Notes under the pieces: model-generated
The model's input: only the letters and a program-made list of their open reading frames with translations
Told to the model about the DNA's origin: nothing
Databases searched by the model: none
NCBI GenBank assembly: GCA_045106855.1
Contig: JBGCFI010000008.1
Span: 62,001 to 126,000, forward strand
Direction of reading: 5' to 3'
DNA length: 64,000 bases
Source: Granulosicoccus sp045106855
GTDB lineage: Bacteria; Pseudomonadota; Gammaproteobacteria; Granulosicoccales; Granulosicoccaceae
Translations under genes and position numbers: made by a program
Shown here: positions 44,040 to 52,178 of the stretch, piece after piece
Position numbering within the stretch: position 1 is the first letter of the stretch
How the letters are laid out: the number at the start of each line of letters is the position of its first letter

Positions 44040-46832
44040 CTAGGCTGCCTTGAAGACGGATGCCTTTCGTTGATCTATCAGTGCATCAAAAGGATACGGT
44101 TTGGCATAGTGGTAGCCTTGCGCATAGTCCACATTCAAGCCGATGAGTTCTGTTTCAATTTCGGCGCATTCAACGAATTCGGCAACAGTATGAATGCCTA
44201 GTAATCCGGCGACAGCTTGCATGCATTTGACCATCTCTCGATCTACTTCGCTATTGTGAATATTCTTGATGAATTGACCATCAATTTTCAGAAAATCAAC
44301 AGGTAGCGTTTTCAAGTATCCAAACGAACTGACCCCAGACCCAAAATCATCGAGAGCAATCGTACACCCCAGATCGTGCAGGTAGTGAACCATCTTCAAT
44401 GCATGTTGCATGTTGGCAATAGCGCTGGTTTCGGTTATTTCGAAACACAGCCTGCTGGCATGTACACCGGTACGAACCAACTGCTGTGAGATGAAATAGG
44501 GCAGCTCAGTATCAACAGTGGATTGTCCGGAAAGGTTTATCGAGAAACTTGTGTGCCGACTCTCGTTAACGGTGGTCAGGTATGCGATTTTTTCCAGCGA
44601 AGTCTTTATCACCCAACGGTCAATCTCACGCATCAGGTCATACCGCTCGGCCGCCAGAATGAGCTGATAGGGAGTTATGACCTGGCCGTCGTCTTCGATT
44701 AATCTGAGTAGAATTTCAAAATGCTCATGCTCTTCAGTTGCGTTGTGGGAAAGGCCTACGATCGGCTGAACGAACAACCTGAAATTGTCACATCGCAGTG
44801 CTTTTTGAAGTTTTGGCAAGAGAAGCATTTCGTCTTTACGATCGACTGTCTCTTCACTTGATTGACTGTATATATGAAGCTCGTTTCTACCCCGATCCTT
44901 TGCTGAATAGCAAGCTAGATCTGCCGCAGCCATTACGTCTTCTACGTTATCGTGTTGGCCGTTAAGATGGACAAATCCTATGCTTGCGCGAACCGCAAAT
45001 ACATTTTCTTTGTGTTGAAAATAACAATTCTGGAAGAATTGATATATCGATCTGGCAATAGCCTCGGCACCTTTTTCATCCGAGTCTCTAATGAGCAGAC
45101 CAAATTCATCCCCACCAAGGCGGGCCAGCATATCCTGATCTCGAATGATGTTCTTGAGGCCTTCTGTCACTTGAATCAGTAACTTATCGCCAGCGGAATG
45201 CCCGCAGGTATCGTTCACGATTTTGAACTGATCCAGATCAATGTAGCAAATCGCATGTTGTTCACGGGTGTACCTTGAAGACAATACAAGTTTGCGTAAA
45301 TTCTGTTCGAAGTTATAACGATTTGAAATTTTTGTCAGCGCATCGTGCGTCGCATAGTATTCCAGCTCTCGAGTAAGCTCACGTTCAGCGCTCACATCTC
45401 GCATCACTAGCACTGAACCCTGGAATATTCCGGAAGATTTTTCTCGCAATGCCGTTAGAGCACTGTCTATCAGCGTGACACTGGATTCGTGGTCTAACAG
45501 ACTAAGCTCGGGAAACTTGACGGATTTTTTTTCTTTCAGAGCATTTTCCAGGCAATTTTCCGCGGAGGAACTGTTCTGAGTGCCGGTTTCAAACCGAACA
45601 ACTGAAGTCAAAGGCTTACCTTTGAGTTCAGTATTACCCGTTTTCAGTAGCTCCGCAGATGATGGGTTAGCAAATGTAATGTTACCGTTGATATCAGTTG
45701 TAATTACCGCCTCTGATATTGAACTGAGGGTAATGAGTGCCATTTCCTGCTGTCTTTCAAGATCTTTTAAGCCGCTGTTGCGTTTCGACTCAGCGACACG
45801 TTTCTGTACGATTAGTGTGAGTATCACTATATAAAGAAACAAAGCCAGTAGTGACCAGGCGACAGCATCCTTTATGGCAGAGAACGAAATGCCGTTTGCG
45901 AATTTTAGTGATATCTGAACCCTGGCGTCTCTGCTATAAGGCTTAAACGTATGAAATTTGCCTGAAAACAGACTTTGAAGGTATGAAGTCTCGGTATTCT
46001 TGAAATCGTGATCAGCAAGAACAAATTCTTTGGATTTGCCTGGGTCATATTCAGAAACATCGGTTTCGCGAAAGGTCAAGGATATCGAGAGTTGATCTTC
46101 TATATTCAGAATGGAATTCACGATAGCAGCAGGATCTACTTCAAATATATAGCCTCCGTCATGCTGCTGCTGTCTCTGGTTAACTTGCCCTGGTACCTCT
46201 CGACCAAAGTAGGTTGGATGTATCAGAGTCAATTTGTGCTTGTCTCGCACCGGAAAATCGAATCGGGAGACACTAACGCTACTGGAAACAAGAGCTTCGT
46301 CAATGGCCTCACTCATATTATCGATTGAGACAAGATTTAGCCCGATGTACTTGACGGTGGATGGACTGAACGGGAAAACATTTTTCAAAGGGTAGTTAAC
46401 ATCACTTATTTGCCCCGGTACGAGAGAGCCAGTGTAAGCCATGTCCTTAAGTGAGAAATTGTATATTCCGAATTCAGACATCTCGTTTGCAAAAGCCGCC
46501 ACCTGATGGTCCAGTACTTTTTCATAGCGAGAGACTGTGGTGACGAATTCGTTTTTGGAGAGTATGGATTTGGCGTAGGATTCTATGTTTGATCGCTCGC
46601 TCTCCGTTTGCAATTGCTGTATGGAGGCAACTGACACAAGAGTAGCTACCAGGCCACTGAAAGACTCATAGACCGAACGTTCTACGACGCGTGCGATATC
46701 CCGATCTCTATCCAGTTGTCGCTGATACAAATGAAAAACTGACGCAAAGGCGGTGCCGAGAGTGACTACTAATGCAAGCGCGATACAGGATACGTACTCG
46801 CGGCGTGACATACACAGTTTACTTGCGATCAT
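44040..46832 (-). CDS. CHASE-PAS-GGDEF-EAL c-di-GMP turnover protein
   Basis: A 930-residue membrane protein. TM1 is at 15-35, a CHASE-like periplasmic domain at about 60-300, TM2 at 325-343, PAS at 365-485 and GGDEF at about 490-655. The GGDEF active site is intact (573-577) and the inhibitory RxxD I-site is present (RDQD, 564-567). EAL spans about 670-925: the motif reads E706-I-L, and the catalytic set N766, E798, D828-D829, K849 and Q905 is visible, so both activities are possible. The ATG at 46832 overlaps the stop of the binding-protein gene (ATGA), so that protein probably provides its periplasmic signal. Confidence 0.9.
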   Translation of the reverse strand: MIASKLCMSRREYVSCIALALVVTLGTAFASVFHLYQRQLDRDRDIARVVERSVYESFSGLVATLVSVASIQQLQTESERSNIESYAKSILSKNEFVTTVSRYEKVLDHQVAAFANEMSEFGIYNFSLKDMAYTGSLVPGQISDVNYPLKNVFPFSPSTVKYIGLNLVSIDNMSEAIDEALVSSSVSVSRFDFPVRDKHKLTLIHPTYFGREVPGQVNQRQQQHDGGYIFEVDPAAIVNSILNIEDQLSISLTFRETDVSEYDPGKSKEFVLADHDFKNTETSYLQSLFSGKFHTFKPYSRDARVQISLKFANGISFSAIKDAVAWSLLALFLYIVILTLIVQKRVAESKRNSGLKDLERQQEMALITLSSISEAVITTDINGNITFANPSSAELLKTGNTELKGKPLTSVVRFETGTQNSSSAENCLENALKEKKSVKFPELSLLDHESSVTLIDSALTALREKSSGIFQGSVLVMRDVSAERELTRELEYYATHDALTKISNRYNFEQNLRKLVLSSRYTREQHAICYIDLDQFKIVNDTCGHSAGDKLLIQVTEGLKNIIRDQDMLARLGGDEFGLLIRDSDEKGAEAIARSIYQFFQNCYFQHKENVFAVRASIGFVHLNGQHDNVEDVMAAADLACYSAKDRGRNELHIYSQSSEETVDRKDEMLLLPKLQKALRCDNFRLFVQPIVGLSHNATEEHEHFEILLRLIEDDGQVITPYQLILAAERYDLMREIDRWVIKTSLEKIAYLTTVNESRHTSFSINLSGQSTVDTELPYFISQQLVRTGVHASRLCFEITETSAIANMQHALKMVHYLHDLGCTIALDDFGSGVSSFGYLKTLPVDFLKIDGQFIKNIHNSEVDREMVKCMQAVAGLLGIHTVAEFVECAEIETELIGLNVDYAQGYHYAKPYPFDALIDQRKASVFKAA

Positions 46833-47863
46833 TTTGACGCTACCTGTTCGAGCGACGACACTTGCTTCGCGTAACGTGAAAACATTATGGGTATCTTTTT
46901 GCAAGTAGCGTTAGCAACGTCTTGGTTTAGCCATAAATCCCATTTCCTGTTAGTGACAATCGGTATTTCGTTGATCGGAACACCATCCAGTACAGCCAGA
47001 GCAACTTCTGCGGCCCATTCGCCGTGTTCTTGTGGGATTTTGGTATAGCCGAGCGCTGTCACTCCCATCATCCATTCGTGGTTGGTTACGCTGATCACTC
47101 TGGTTTTTCTACTGGCTAATTCGCGCGCCGCCTCTTCGTCCCAACCGGATATGCCCGAGTTACTGCCAATAACCAGAAAATCCATGCTCTGAGAATTTTC
47201 GAACTCACTTACCCATGTATCAAATTCAGAAACCAGAGACATCTTTAAACTGATTCCCAGCTTTTCGGCACCTTTCGCAATTCGATCAAAGTTCTTCCGT
47301 TCGGTGAGCGTATTTGCGCCCAGATAGATAGCTCTCTTGCCTTCAGAAACTCTCGCTGCTTCCTTCAGCATGGGTTCGATAGGAGCCACTTCCACTATCC
47401 CGGTCACATTGTCAAACGGAAAGCCATATTCCTTTACCGTCCAATTGACACCACTAAACACAAAAGGGGTGCTGGAATTCTTGAAGTAGGGAACGATCAG
47501 GTATTTTGCGGCGTTGTCGTCAGATGTAATGACGACATCGGGTTGCCACTTGTCGATAATTGCAAGCACTTTCCTGGCTGCAAGTTCTTTTTCTTCGACA
47601 CTTTGCTTGCGTTTAGTGTCCATATCGAATTGCAGGATCTCGCACTTACCCGCAAGAGTATTTCGTATGCCCTCTTCGAGTGCGTCAGACCAGTCATAGC
47701 CCTTATGGTACGACGATACGTACAGGCACTTGGACAGCTCTGCGGACTGCAATTGCGCCGAGCTGATTACGAAGATCAGCGTTGCAAGTAGAAGTCTGCT
47801 AGTTACGCTGAAATTAGATGGATTTTGACGTGTCCTTTCAAACCCTTTTTCCTTGTTACACAT
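46829..47863 (-). CDS. ABC-type periplasmic substrate-binding protein (ABC_sub_bind/COG2984), sensor partner
   Basis: A 344-residue exported protein: signal peptide with hydrophobic core LLLATLIFVISSA and cleavage near SAQLQSA; the mature part has VSSYHKGYDWSDALEEGI, VITSDDNAAKYL and FVFSGVNWTVKEYGFP, characteristic of COG2984. No permease or ATPase gene is adjacent. Instead it is translationally coupled to a CHASE-GGDEF-EAL gene, a recurrent pairing in which the binding protein reports ligand to a c-di-GMP enzyme. Ligand unknown. Confidence 0.82.
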   Translation of the reverse strand: MCNKEKGFERTRQNPSNFSVTSRLLLATLIFVISSAQLQSAELSKCLYVSSYHKGYDWSDALEEGIRNTLAGKCEILQFDMDTKRKQSVEEKELAARKVLAIIDKWQPDVVITSDDNAAKYLIVPYFKNSSTPFVFSGVNWTVKEYGFPFDNVTGIVEVAPIEPMLKEAARVSEGKRAIYLGANTLTERKNFDRIAKGAEKLGISLKMSLVSEFDTWVSEFENSQSMDFLVIGSNSGISGWDEEAARELASRKTRVISVTNHEWMMGVTALGYTKIPQEHGEWAAEVALAVLDGVPINEIPIVTNRKWDLWLNQDVANATCKKIPIMFSRYAKQVSSLEQVASK

Positions 47864-48184
47864 AAGGCTGTCTCTGATAACCGATAGATACCACGCACCA
47901 GAGTTCGGACGTCAATTTCCATATTGCATCAAACTACAAAAGTGACCCGATACACAGCCCTTATCGACATAACTGCGTTATTGTTTAGTTGAGATTATCG
48001 ATTTTTAAGTCTCCAAACCATGTCTGCAGTGCTGAAACGTTGATCCAACGGGCTTTCTTTGGGATGCAGAATATCCGGCAGACGATAGGATGGGTTCACA
48101 TTGTCAGGATTTTGCAAAATTTGATTCACGGTTTTCGCCCATCAAGCTTTCGGGGCTTTATGTAAAATCCCAAAAAGCTGAAAT

Positions 48185-48213
48185 TTGACCATTTGGAAAA
48201 AAATTGCTTTAAT
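48185..48213 (+). promoter_or_regulatory. preT-preA promoter overlapped by a RutR-like operator
   Basis: TTGACC (48185-48190), a 17-base spacer and TTTAAT (48208-48213) make a good sigma-70 promoter. Its -35 lies in TTGACCATTTGGAAAA (48185-48200), which fits the RutR consensus TTGACCA-NN-TGGTCAA at 14 of 16 positions if the two free bases are counted. It is 37 bases before the preT ATG, so bound RutR would block polymerase. Confidence 0.72.
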
Positions 48214-48249
48214 CGGCTTTGTCATGAGCCAATTCAGGGAGTTTGCCGC

Positions 48250-49551
48250 ATGAGTTCCAATAACTTCGAGCAGCTTCGACAGGATCTGCATCCACCGTTA
48301 ACCCGGCATGAAGCTCTGGTCGAGTCAGATCGCTGTTATTTTTGTTATGACGCGCCATGCATAACAGCTTGCCCGACTGATATTGATATCCCGTTGTTCA
48401 TAAGGCAGATAAAAACCGATAACCCCAAAGGCTCAGCTCGCACCATCTTTAATGAGAATATTCTCGGTGGAATGTGTGCCCGTGTATGTCCCACTGAAAC
48501 GCTCTGTGAACAAGCTTGTGTGCGCAATACAGCCGAAGATAATCCAGTTCGCATCGGAGAGCTGCAACGCTATTCCACTGATCATCTCATGCAGACGGGA
48601 AAGCAACCCTTTACCCGGGCAGCATCCACAAGTCGACGAGTCGCGGTTGTTGGTGCGGGTCCGGCCGGGATTGCGTGTGCGCATCGTCTGGCTCTCTATG
48701 GCCATGAAGTGAAGATCTTTGATGCAATGCCAAAGCCTGGCGGCCTGAACGAATACGGCATCGCAGCTTATAAGACAGTTGATGATTTTGCTCAGGCAGA
48801 AGTACAGTACATTCTGTCTATCGGAGGTATTTCAGTTAATTACAACCATGCGCTCGGCGTTGATGTAACGCTGGATCAACTTTGCCAGGATTTCGATGCT
48901 GTTTTTCTGGGATTGGGCCTGGGTACCGTTAACCAGTTGTCTGTCGAGGGGCATGATCTTGAAGGGGTGGTCGATGCCGTTGCCTTTATTCGCGAGCTAA
49001 GGCAGTCAAGCGATCTGTCATCACTGAAGGTTGGTCGTAAAACAGTGGTTGTTGGTGGAGGAATGACCGCCATTGATGCGGCCGTCCAGACCAGAATGCT
49101 GGGCGCAGAAGAGGTAACGGTCGCTTACCGGCGCGGTGTGGAGAATATGAATGCCAGCGTGTTCGAACAGGACCTGGCCAAAGTCAATGGTGTGAGCATT
49201 AGAACATCGCTTCAGCCGTTAAAAGTCCATGGCAGCGATGGCAAGGTAACTGGCATCGAGTTTTCCTATATGCAAGGGCTGGGTGATTCTTATGCGCCGA
49301 CAGGTGAAACGCTGCTCCTGAACTGTGATCAGGTTCTAATGGCCATCGGCCAGCAGTTTGTTACCTCTAACACCGAAGATGCGCTGGTTCTGGACAGAGG
49401 AAGAATCAGAGTGGACGCTGAAAAACGCACATCCAATGAAAAAATCTGGGCAGGTGGTGATTGTATTGCCGGTGGAGAAGATCTAACTGTGGCTGCTGTT
49501 CAGGATGGCAAACTGGCTGCTGAATCGATTCACAAACACTTGAAGGGGTAA
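48250..49551 (+). CDS. preT: NAD-dependent dihydropyrimidine dehydrogenase subunit PreT (PydX)
   Basis: Flavin/Fe-S subunit that passes electrons from NAD(P)H to PreA for reduction of uracil and thymine to dihydropyrimidines. The 433 residues start with a cysteine-rich Fe-S region (CYFCYDAPCITACPTDIDIP, then GGMCARVCPTETLCEQACVR), followed by two nucleotide-binding folds (VAVVGAGPAGIACAHRLA and TVVVGGGMTAIDAAVQTRMLG) and a C-terminal FAD block IWAGGDCIAGGEDLTVAAVQDGK. The ATG at 48250 is used; the frame is open further upstream but that stretch contains the promoter. Six bases separate it from preA. Confidence 0.92.
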   Translation: MSSNNFEQLRQDLHPPLTRHEALVESDRCYFCYDAPCITACPTDIDIPLFIRQIKTDNPKGSARTIFNENILGGMCARVCPTETLCEQACVRNTAEDNPVRIGELQRYSTDHLMQTGKQPFTRAASTSRRVAVVGAGPAGIACAHRLALYGHEVKIFDAMPKPGGLNEYGIAAYKTVDDFAQAEVQYILSIGGISVNYNHALGVDVTLDQLCQDFDAVFLGLGLGTVNQLSVEGHDLEGVVDAVAFIRELRQSSDLSSLKVGRKTVVVGGGMTAIDAAVQTRMLGAEEVTVAYRRGVENMNASVFEQDLAKVNGVSIRTSLQPLKVHGSDGKVTGIEFSYMQGLGDSYAPTGETLLLNCDQVLMAIGQQFVTSNTEDALVLDRGRIRVDAEKRTSNEKIWAGGDCIAGGEDLTVAAVQDGKLAAESIHKHLKG

Positions 49552-49557
49552 GCGGTT

Positions 49558-50859
49558 ATGGCCGATCTAAGCACAGAATTTATCGGAATCAAGTCGCCCA
49601 ATCCTTTCTGGTTGGCCTCTGCACCACCCACTGACAAGGAATACAACGTGGTCCGTGCTTTTGAAGCTGGCTGGGGAGGGGTTGTCTGGAAAACCCTCGG
49701 GGAAGATCCGAATATCGTCAACGTCAATGGTCCACGATATGGCGTATTGCATTCAAGTGACAGAACTCTGATTGGTTTCAACAACATAGAGCTGATAACC
49801 GATCGCCCATTGCAGATCAACCTGGATGAAATAACACGCGTCAAGCGTGACTGGCCAGACCGGGCCATGATCGTATCCCTCATGGTGCCCTGTGAAGAGA
49901 AGAACTGGAAAGATATCCTGGCGCGCGTTGAAGATACCGGTGCGGATGGCGTTGAGTTGAATTTTGGTTGTCCGCATGGAATGTCCGAACGTGGGATGGG
50001 GGCGGCTGTCGGGCAGGTGCCCGAATATATTCAAATGGTGACGCAGTGGTGCAAGCTGTATACGAAAATGCCCGTAATAGTCAAACTCACACCTAATGTG
50101 TCTGATATCAAAGGCCCGGCGCGCGCAGCGCATGCTGGTGGTGCTGATGCTGTGTCGTTAATCAATACCGTGAATTCCATAATCAGCGTCAACCTGGATA
50201 CGATGTCCCCGGAACCCTCCATTGATGGCTGGGGATCGCACGGCGGCTACTGCGGTCCCGCAGTGAAGCCTATTGCGCTTAACATGGTTGCTGAAATTTC
50301 TCGGGATCCGCAAACATCGAATCTGCCTGTATCCGGGATTGGAGGGGTAACCACATGGCGAGATGCGGCGGAATTTCTGGCACTTGGTGCCGCAAATGTC
50401 CAAGTCTGCACTGCTGCCATGACTTACGGTTTTCGCATCATTGATGAGTTGACGTCCGGATTATCAGATTGGATGGATGAGAAAGGTTATTCCTCAGTCA
50501 GTGAAGTAACCGGCAAAGCGACGCCTAACGTGAAAGACTGGCAAAATCTGAACCTCAATTACATTACCAAGGCTGTTATCGATCAGGATCTGTGCATTCA
50601 ATGTGGCAGGTGTCATGTTGTCTGTGAAGACACCTCGCACCAGGCCATAACACATACGGTAGAGGGCAAGCGTATGTTTCAGGTGATTGATGAAGAATGC
50701 GTGGGATGTAACCTGTGTGTCAGTGTCTGTCCCGTAGACAACTGTATTTCGATGGAGCAACTTGCCGGTGGTGTCGATCCCAGAACGGACCAACCTGTAT
50801 TGGACGAGTATGCTAACTGGACAACACACCCGAACAATCCTATGGCAGATAGCCGTTAG
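49558..50859 (+). CDS. preA: NAD-dependent dihydropyrimidine dehydrogenase catalytic subunit PreA (PydA)
   Basis: FMN-containing subunit of 433 residues that reduces the pyrimidine ring, first step of the reductive uracil/thymine pathway. The TIM barrel holds SPNPFWLASAPPTDKEYN, GVVWKTLGEDP, LNFGCPHGMSERGMGAAVGQ, VKLTPNVSDI, ISGIGGVTTWRDAAEF-type and VQVCTAAM blocks. The C-terminal ferredoxin domain has two 4Fe-4S motifs, CIQCGRCHVVCED and CVGCNLCVSVCPVDNC. The sequence is close to the pseudomonad PydA type. Downstream gene hdg converges 10 bases away. Confidence 0.94.
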   Translation: MADLSTEFIGIKSPNPFWLASAPPTDKEYNVVRAFEAGWGGVVWKTLGEDPNIVNVNGPRYGVLHSSDRTLIGFNNIELITDRPLQINLDEITRVKRDWPDRAMIVSLMVPCEEKNWKDILARVEDTGADGVELNFGCPHGMSERGMGAAVGQVPEYIQMVTQWCKLYTKMPVIVKLTPNVSDIKGPARAAHAGGADAVSLINTVNSIISVNLDTMSPEPSIDGWGSHGGYCGPAVKPIALNMVAEISRDPQTSNLPVSGIGGVTTWRDAAEFLALGAANVQVCTAAMTYGFRIIDELTSGLSDWMDEKGYSSVSEVTGKATPNVKDWQNLNLNYITKAVIDQDLCIQCGRCHVVCEDTSHQAITHTVEGKRMFQVIDEECVGCNLCVSVCPVDNCISMEQLAGGVDPRTDQPVLDEYANWTTHPNNPMADSR

Positions 50860-50869
50860 CAATAATTTT

Positions 50870-51424
50870 TCATATCGTGGACCCCAGTATCGCGTCACGC
50901 CATAGCTGATACTTTTCCTGAAGGGACAGACTTGCCATGGCAGGGCTTGTGGATGGAAGACTCATGATGCGAGGCATCGGGTGTTTGAGCTGAGGTAATA
51001 TATGACGATTGAATAGTGCCTCGGCGGTACGACCGTTACAGACGATAGTGTGCAGTTTTACATGACGATCTATTAGTTGGGAAATAGGATTGGGTATCTC
51101 TGACTGGCGAACAATGCTGGTATCAAGGCTACCAGGTCTTTCGCAGCGGGCCAGCACATCCCAGAGAGCAAACCCTGCCTGCATAATCGTTGCGCAGCGT
51201 TGTTCGTATGACATCTGCATGTGTACGTCGTAGCTTGGTGAATTGTCGTTGGCGATGGCGCACAAGATTGGCCATAAGGCATTTCGCTGATGTGCATAGT
51301 ACTGTTGTAGCTGCAATGATTTCCGGCCTGGCATGCTTCCAAGAACAAGCGTGTGCACGTGCTCACCTAATAGTGGTGGAAATGATTCGTTGAGAGCGTA
51401 ATTGCTGTCGGCGGAGTCGCTCAC
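50870..51424 (-). CDS. Hypoxanthine/uracil-DNA glycosylase, UDG superfamily family 6 (HDG)
   Basis: A 184-residue base-excision repair enzyme. LVLGSMPGRKSLQLQQYYAHQRNALWPI is the signature of family 6 (hypoxanthine-DNA glycosylase, mug-like fold), and LPSTSPAMAS is the C-terminal DNA-intercalation loop. It removes deaminated bases, mainly hypoxanthine, from DNA. The start is GTG, overlapping the rutR stop (GTGA), so it is co-expressed with the pyrimidine regulator, an unexpected link between DNA repair and pyrimidine catabolism. Confidence 0.85.
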   Translation of the reverse strand: MSDSADSNYALNESFPPLLGEHVHTLVLGSMPGRKSLQLQQYYAHQRNALWPILCAIANDNSPSYDVHMQMSYEQRCATIMQAGFALWDVLARCERPGSLDTSIVRQSEIPNPISQLIDRHVKLHTIVCNGRTAEALFNRHILPQLKHPMPRIMSLPSTSPAMASLSLQEKYQLWRDAILGSTI

Positions 51425-52044
51425 GGTGTGAGTCCGCGGGTAATGATCAACCGGAGAGTGTGTTCGGCCTCGTCATACAAGCTCTGCTCATCTGCTTCGT
51501 ATAATGCTTCAATCTGCGGCTGAAAGTCTGCGTAGTGTTGTGTCGATGACCAGATGAGAAACAGTAAGTGCAGGGGGCTGACGGCGACCAGTTTTCCCTG
51601 ATCTATCCAGTCTTGTATTATCTGGCATCGTGAATTCACCAGTGTCTTCAAGCCTGTTTGTAAAAATGGACGTACCGAGTTTGCACCTTGTAGTATTTCG
51701 TTGGCGAACAGGCGGGAGGCATGGGGAGCTGTACGCGACAGCTGGAGCTTCTGTTGAGCGTAGTTCCAGATTTGTTCGATCGGGTCGCCGTTCGGGTCCA
51801 GTTGTTCCAGAGGGTCAAGCCAGATACTCAAGGTACGATTCAGAACCGCAGTGTAAATCTCATCTTTGGTATTAAAGTAGTACAGCACATTGGCCTTGGA
51901 CATACCGGCATGTCGGGCAATCTGGTCTACCGTGGAGCCCCTGAAGCCATTGGATGAAAACACATCCAGAGCGGCCGCGATAATGCGGGTCTCATTCTGT
52001 AACTGAATGCGGGTTCGCTTCCTGGGTGCCGGTTTGATTGCCAA
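51421..52044 (-). CDS. rutR: TetR-family pyrimidine regulator RutR
   Basis: Repressor released by uracil/thymine. From TTG 52044 the product has 207 residues (E. coli RutR 212). The N-terminal helix-turn-helix is IIAAALDVFSSNGFRGSTVDQIARHAGMSKANVLYYFNTKDEIY; the ligand domain matches RutR in LSIWLDPLEQL, ASRLFANEILQGA, SPLHLLFLIWSSTQHYADFQPQIEA and LRLIITRGL. The frame remains open to 52104, but that would put the perfect RutR operator inside the coding region, so the TTG at 52044 is chosen. It is divergent from mmsA and probably autoregulated. Confidence 0.88.
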   Translation of the reverse strand: MAIKPAPRKRTRIQLQNETRIIAAALDVFSSNGFRGSTVDQIARHAGMSKANVLYYFNTKDEIYTAVLNRTLSIWLDPLEQLDPNGDPIEQIWNYAQQKLQLSRTAPHASRLFANEILQGANSVRPFLQTGLKTLVNSRCQIIQDWIDQGKLVAVSPLHLLFLIWSSTQHYADFQPQIEALYEADEQSLYDEAEHTLRLIITRGLTP

Positions 52045-52061
52045 TTCGCTGTCTGCAAATG

Positions 52062-52077
52062 TTGACCAGATGGTCAA
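52062..52077. promoter_or_regulatory. Perfect RutR operator TTGACCAGATGGTCAA
   Basis: This 16-bp dyad equals the E. coli RutR consensus TTGACCA-NN-TGGTCAA at every fixed position. It lies 18 bases before the rutR start and 101 bases before the mmsA start, between the two divergent genes. Both arms give a TTGACC -35-like hexamer; for mmsA the -10 at 17 bases (TAGCGT, 52085-52090) is weak. Confidence 0.88.
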
Positions 52078-52178
52078 GGTACGATAGCGTGGCAACAAGT
52101 ACAAGCAGAACCTTTGTAACCGGCATTATCAAGCGATGTAAACTATCGCCCACTTCAACAACCAGAGTATTCAGTGTC

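Noticed and set aside
52045..52104. Upstream TTG start for rutR
   Set aside because: It would put the perfect operator inside the coding region and make the protein longer than known RutR.
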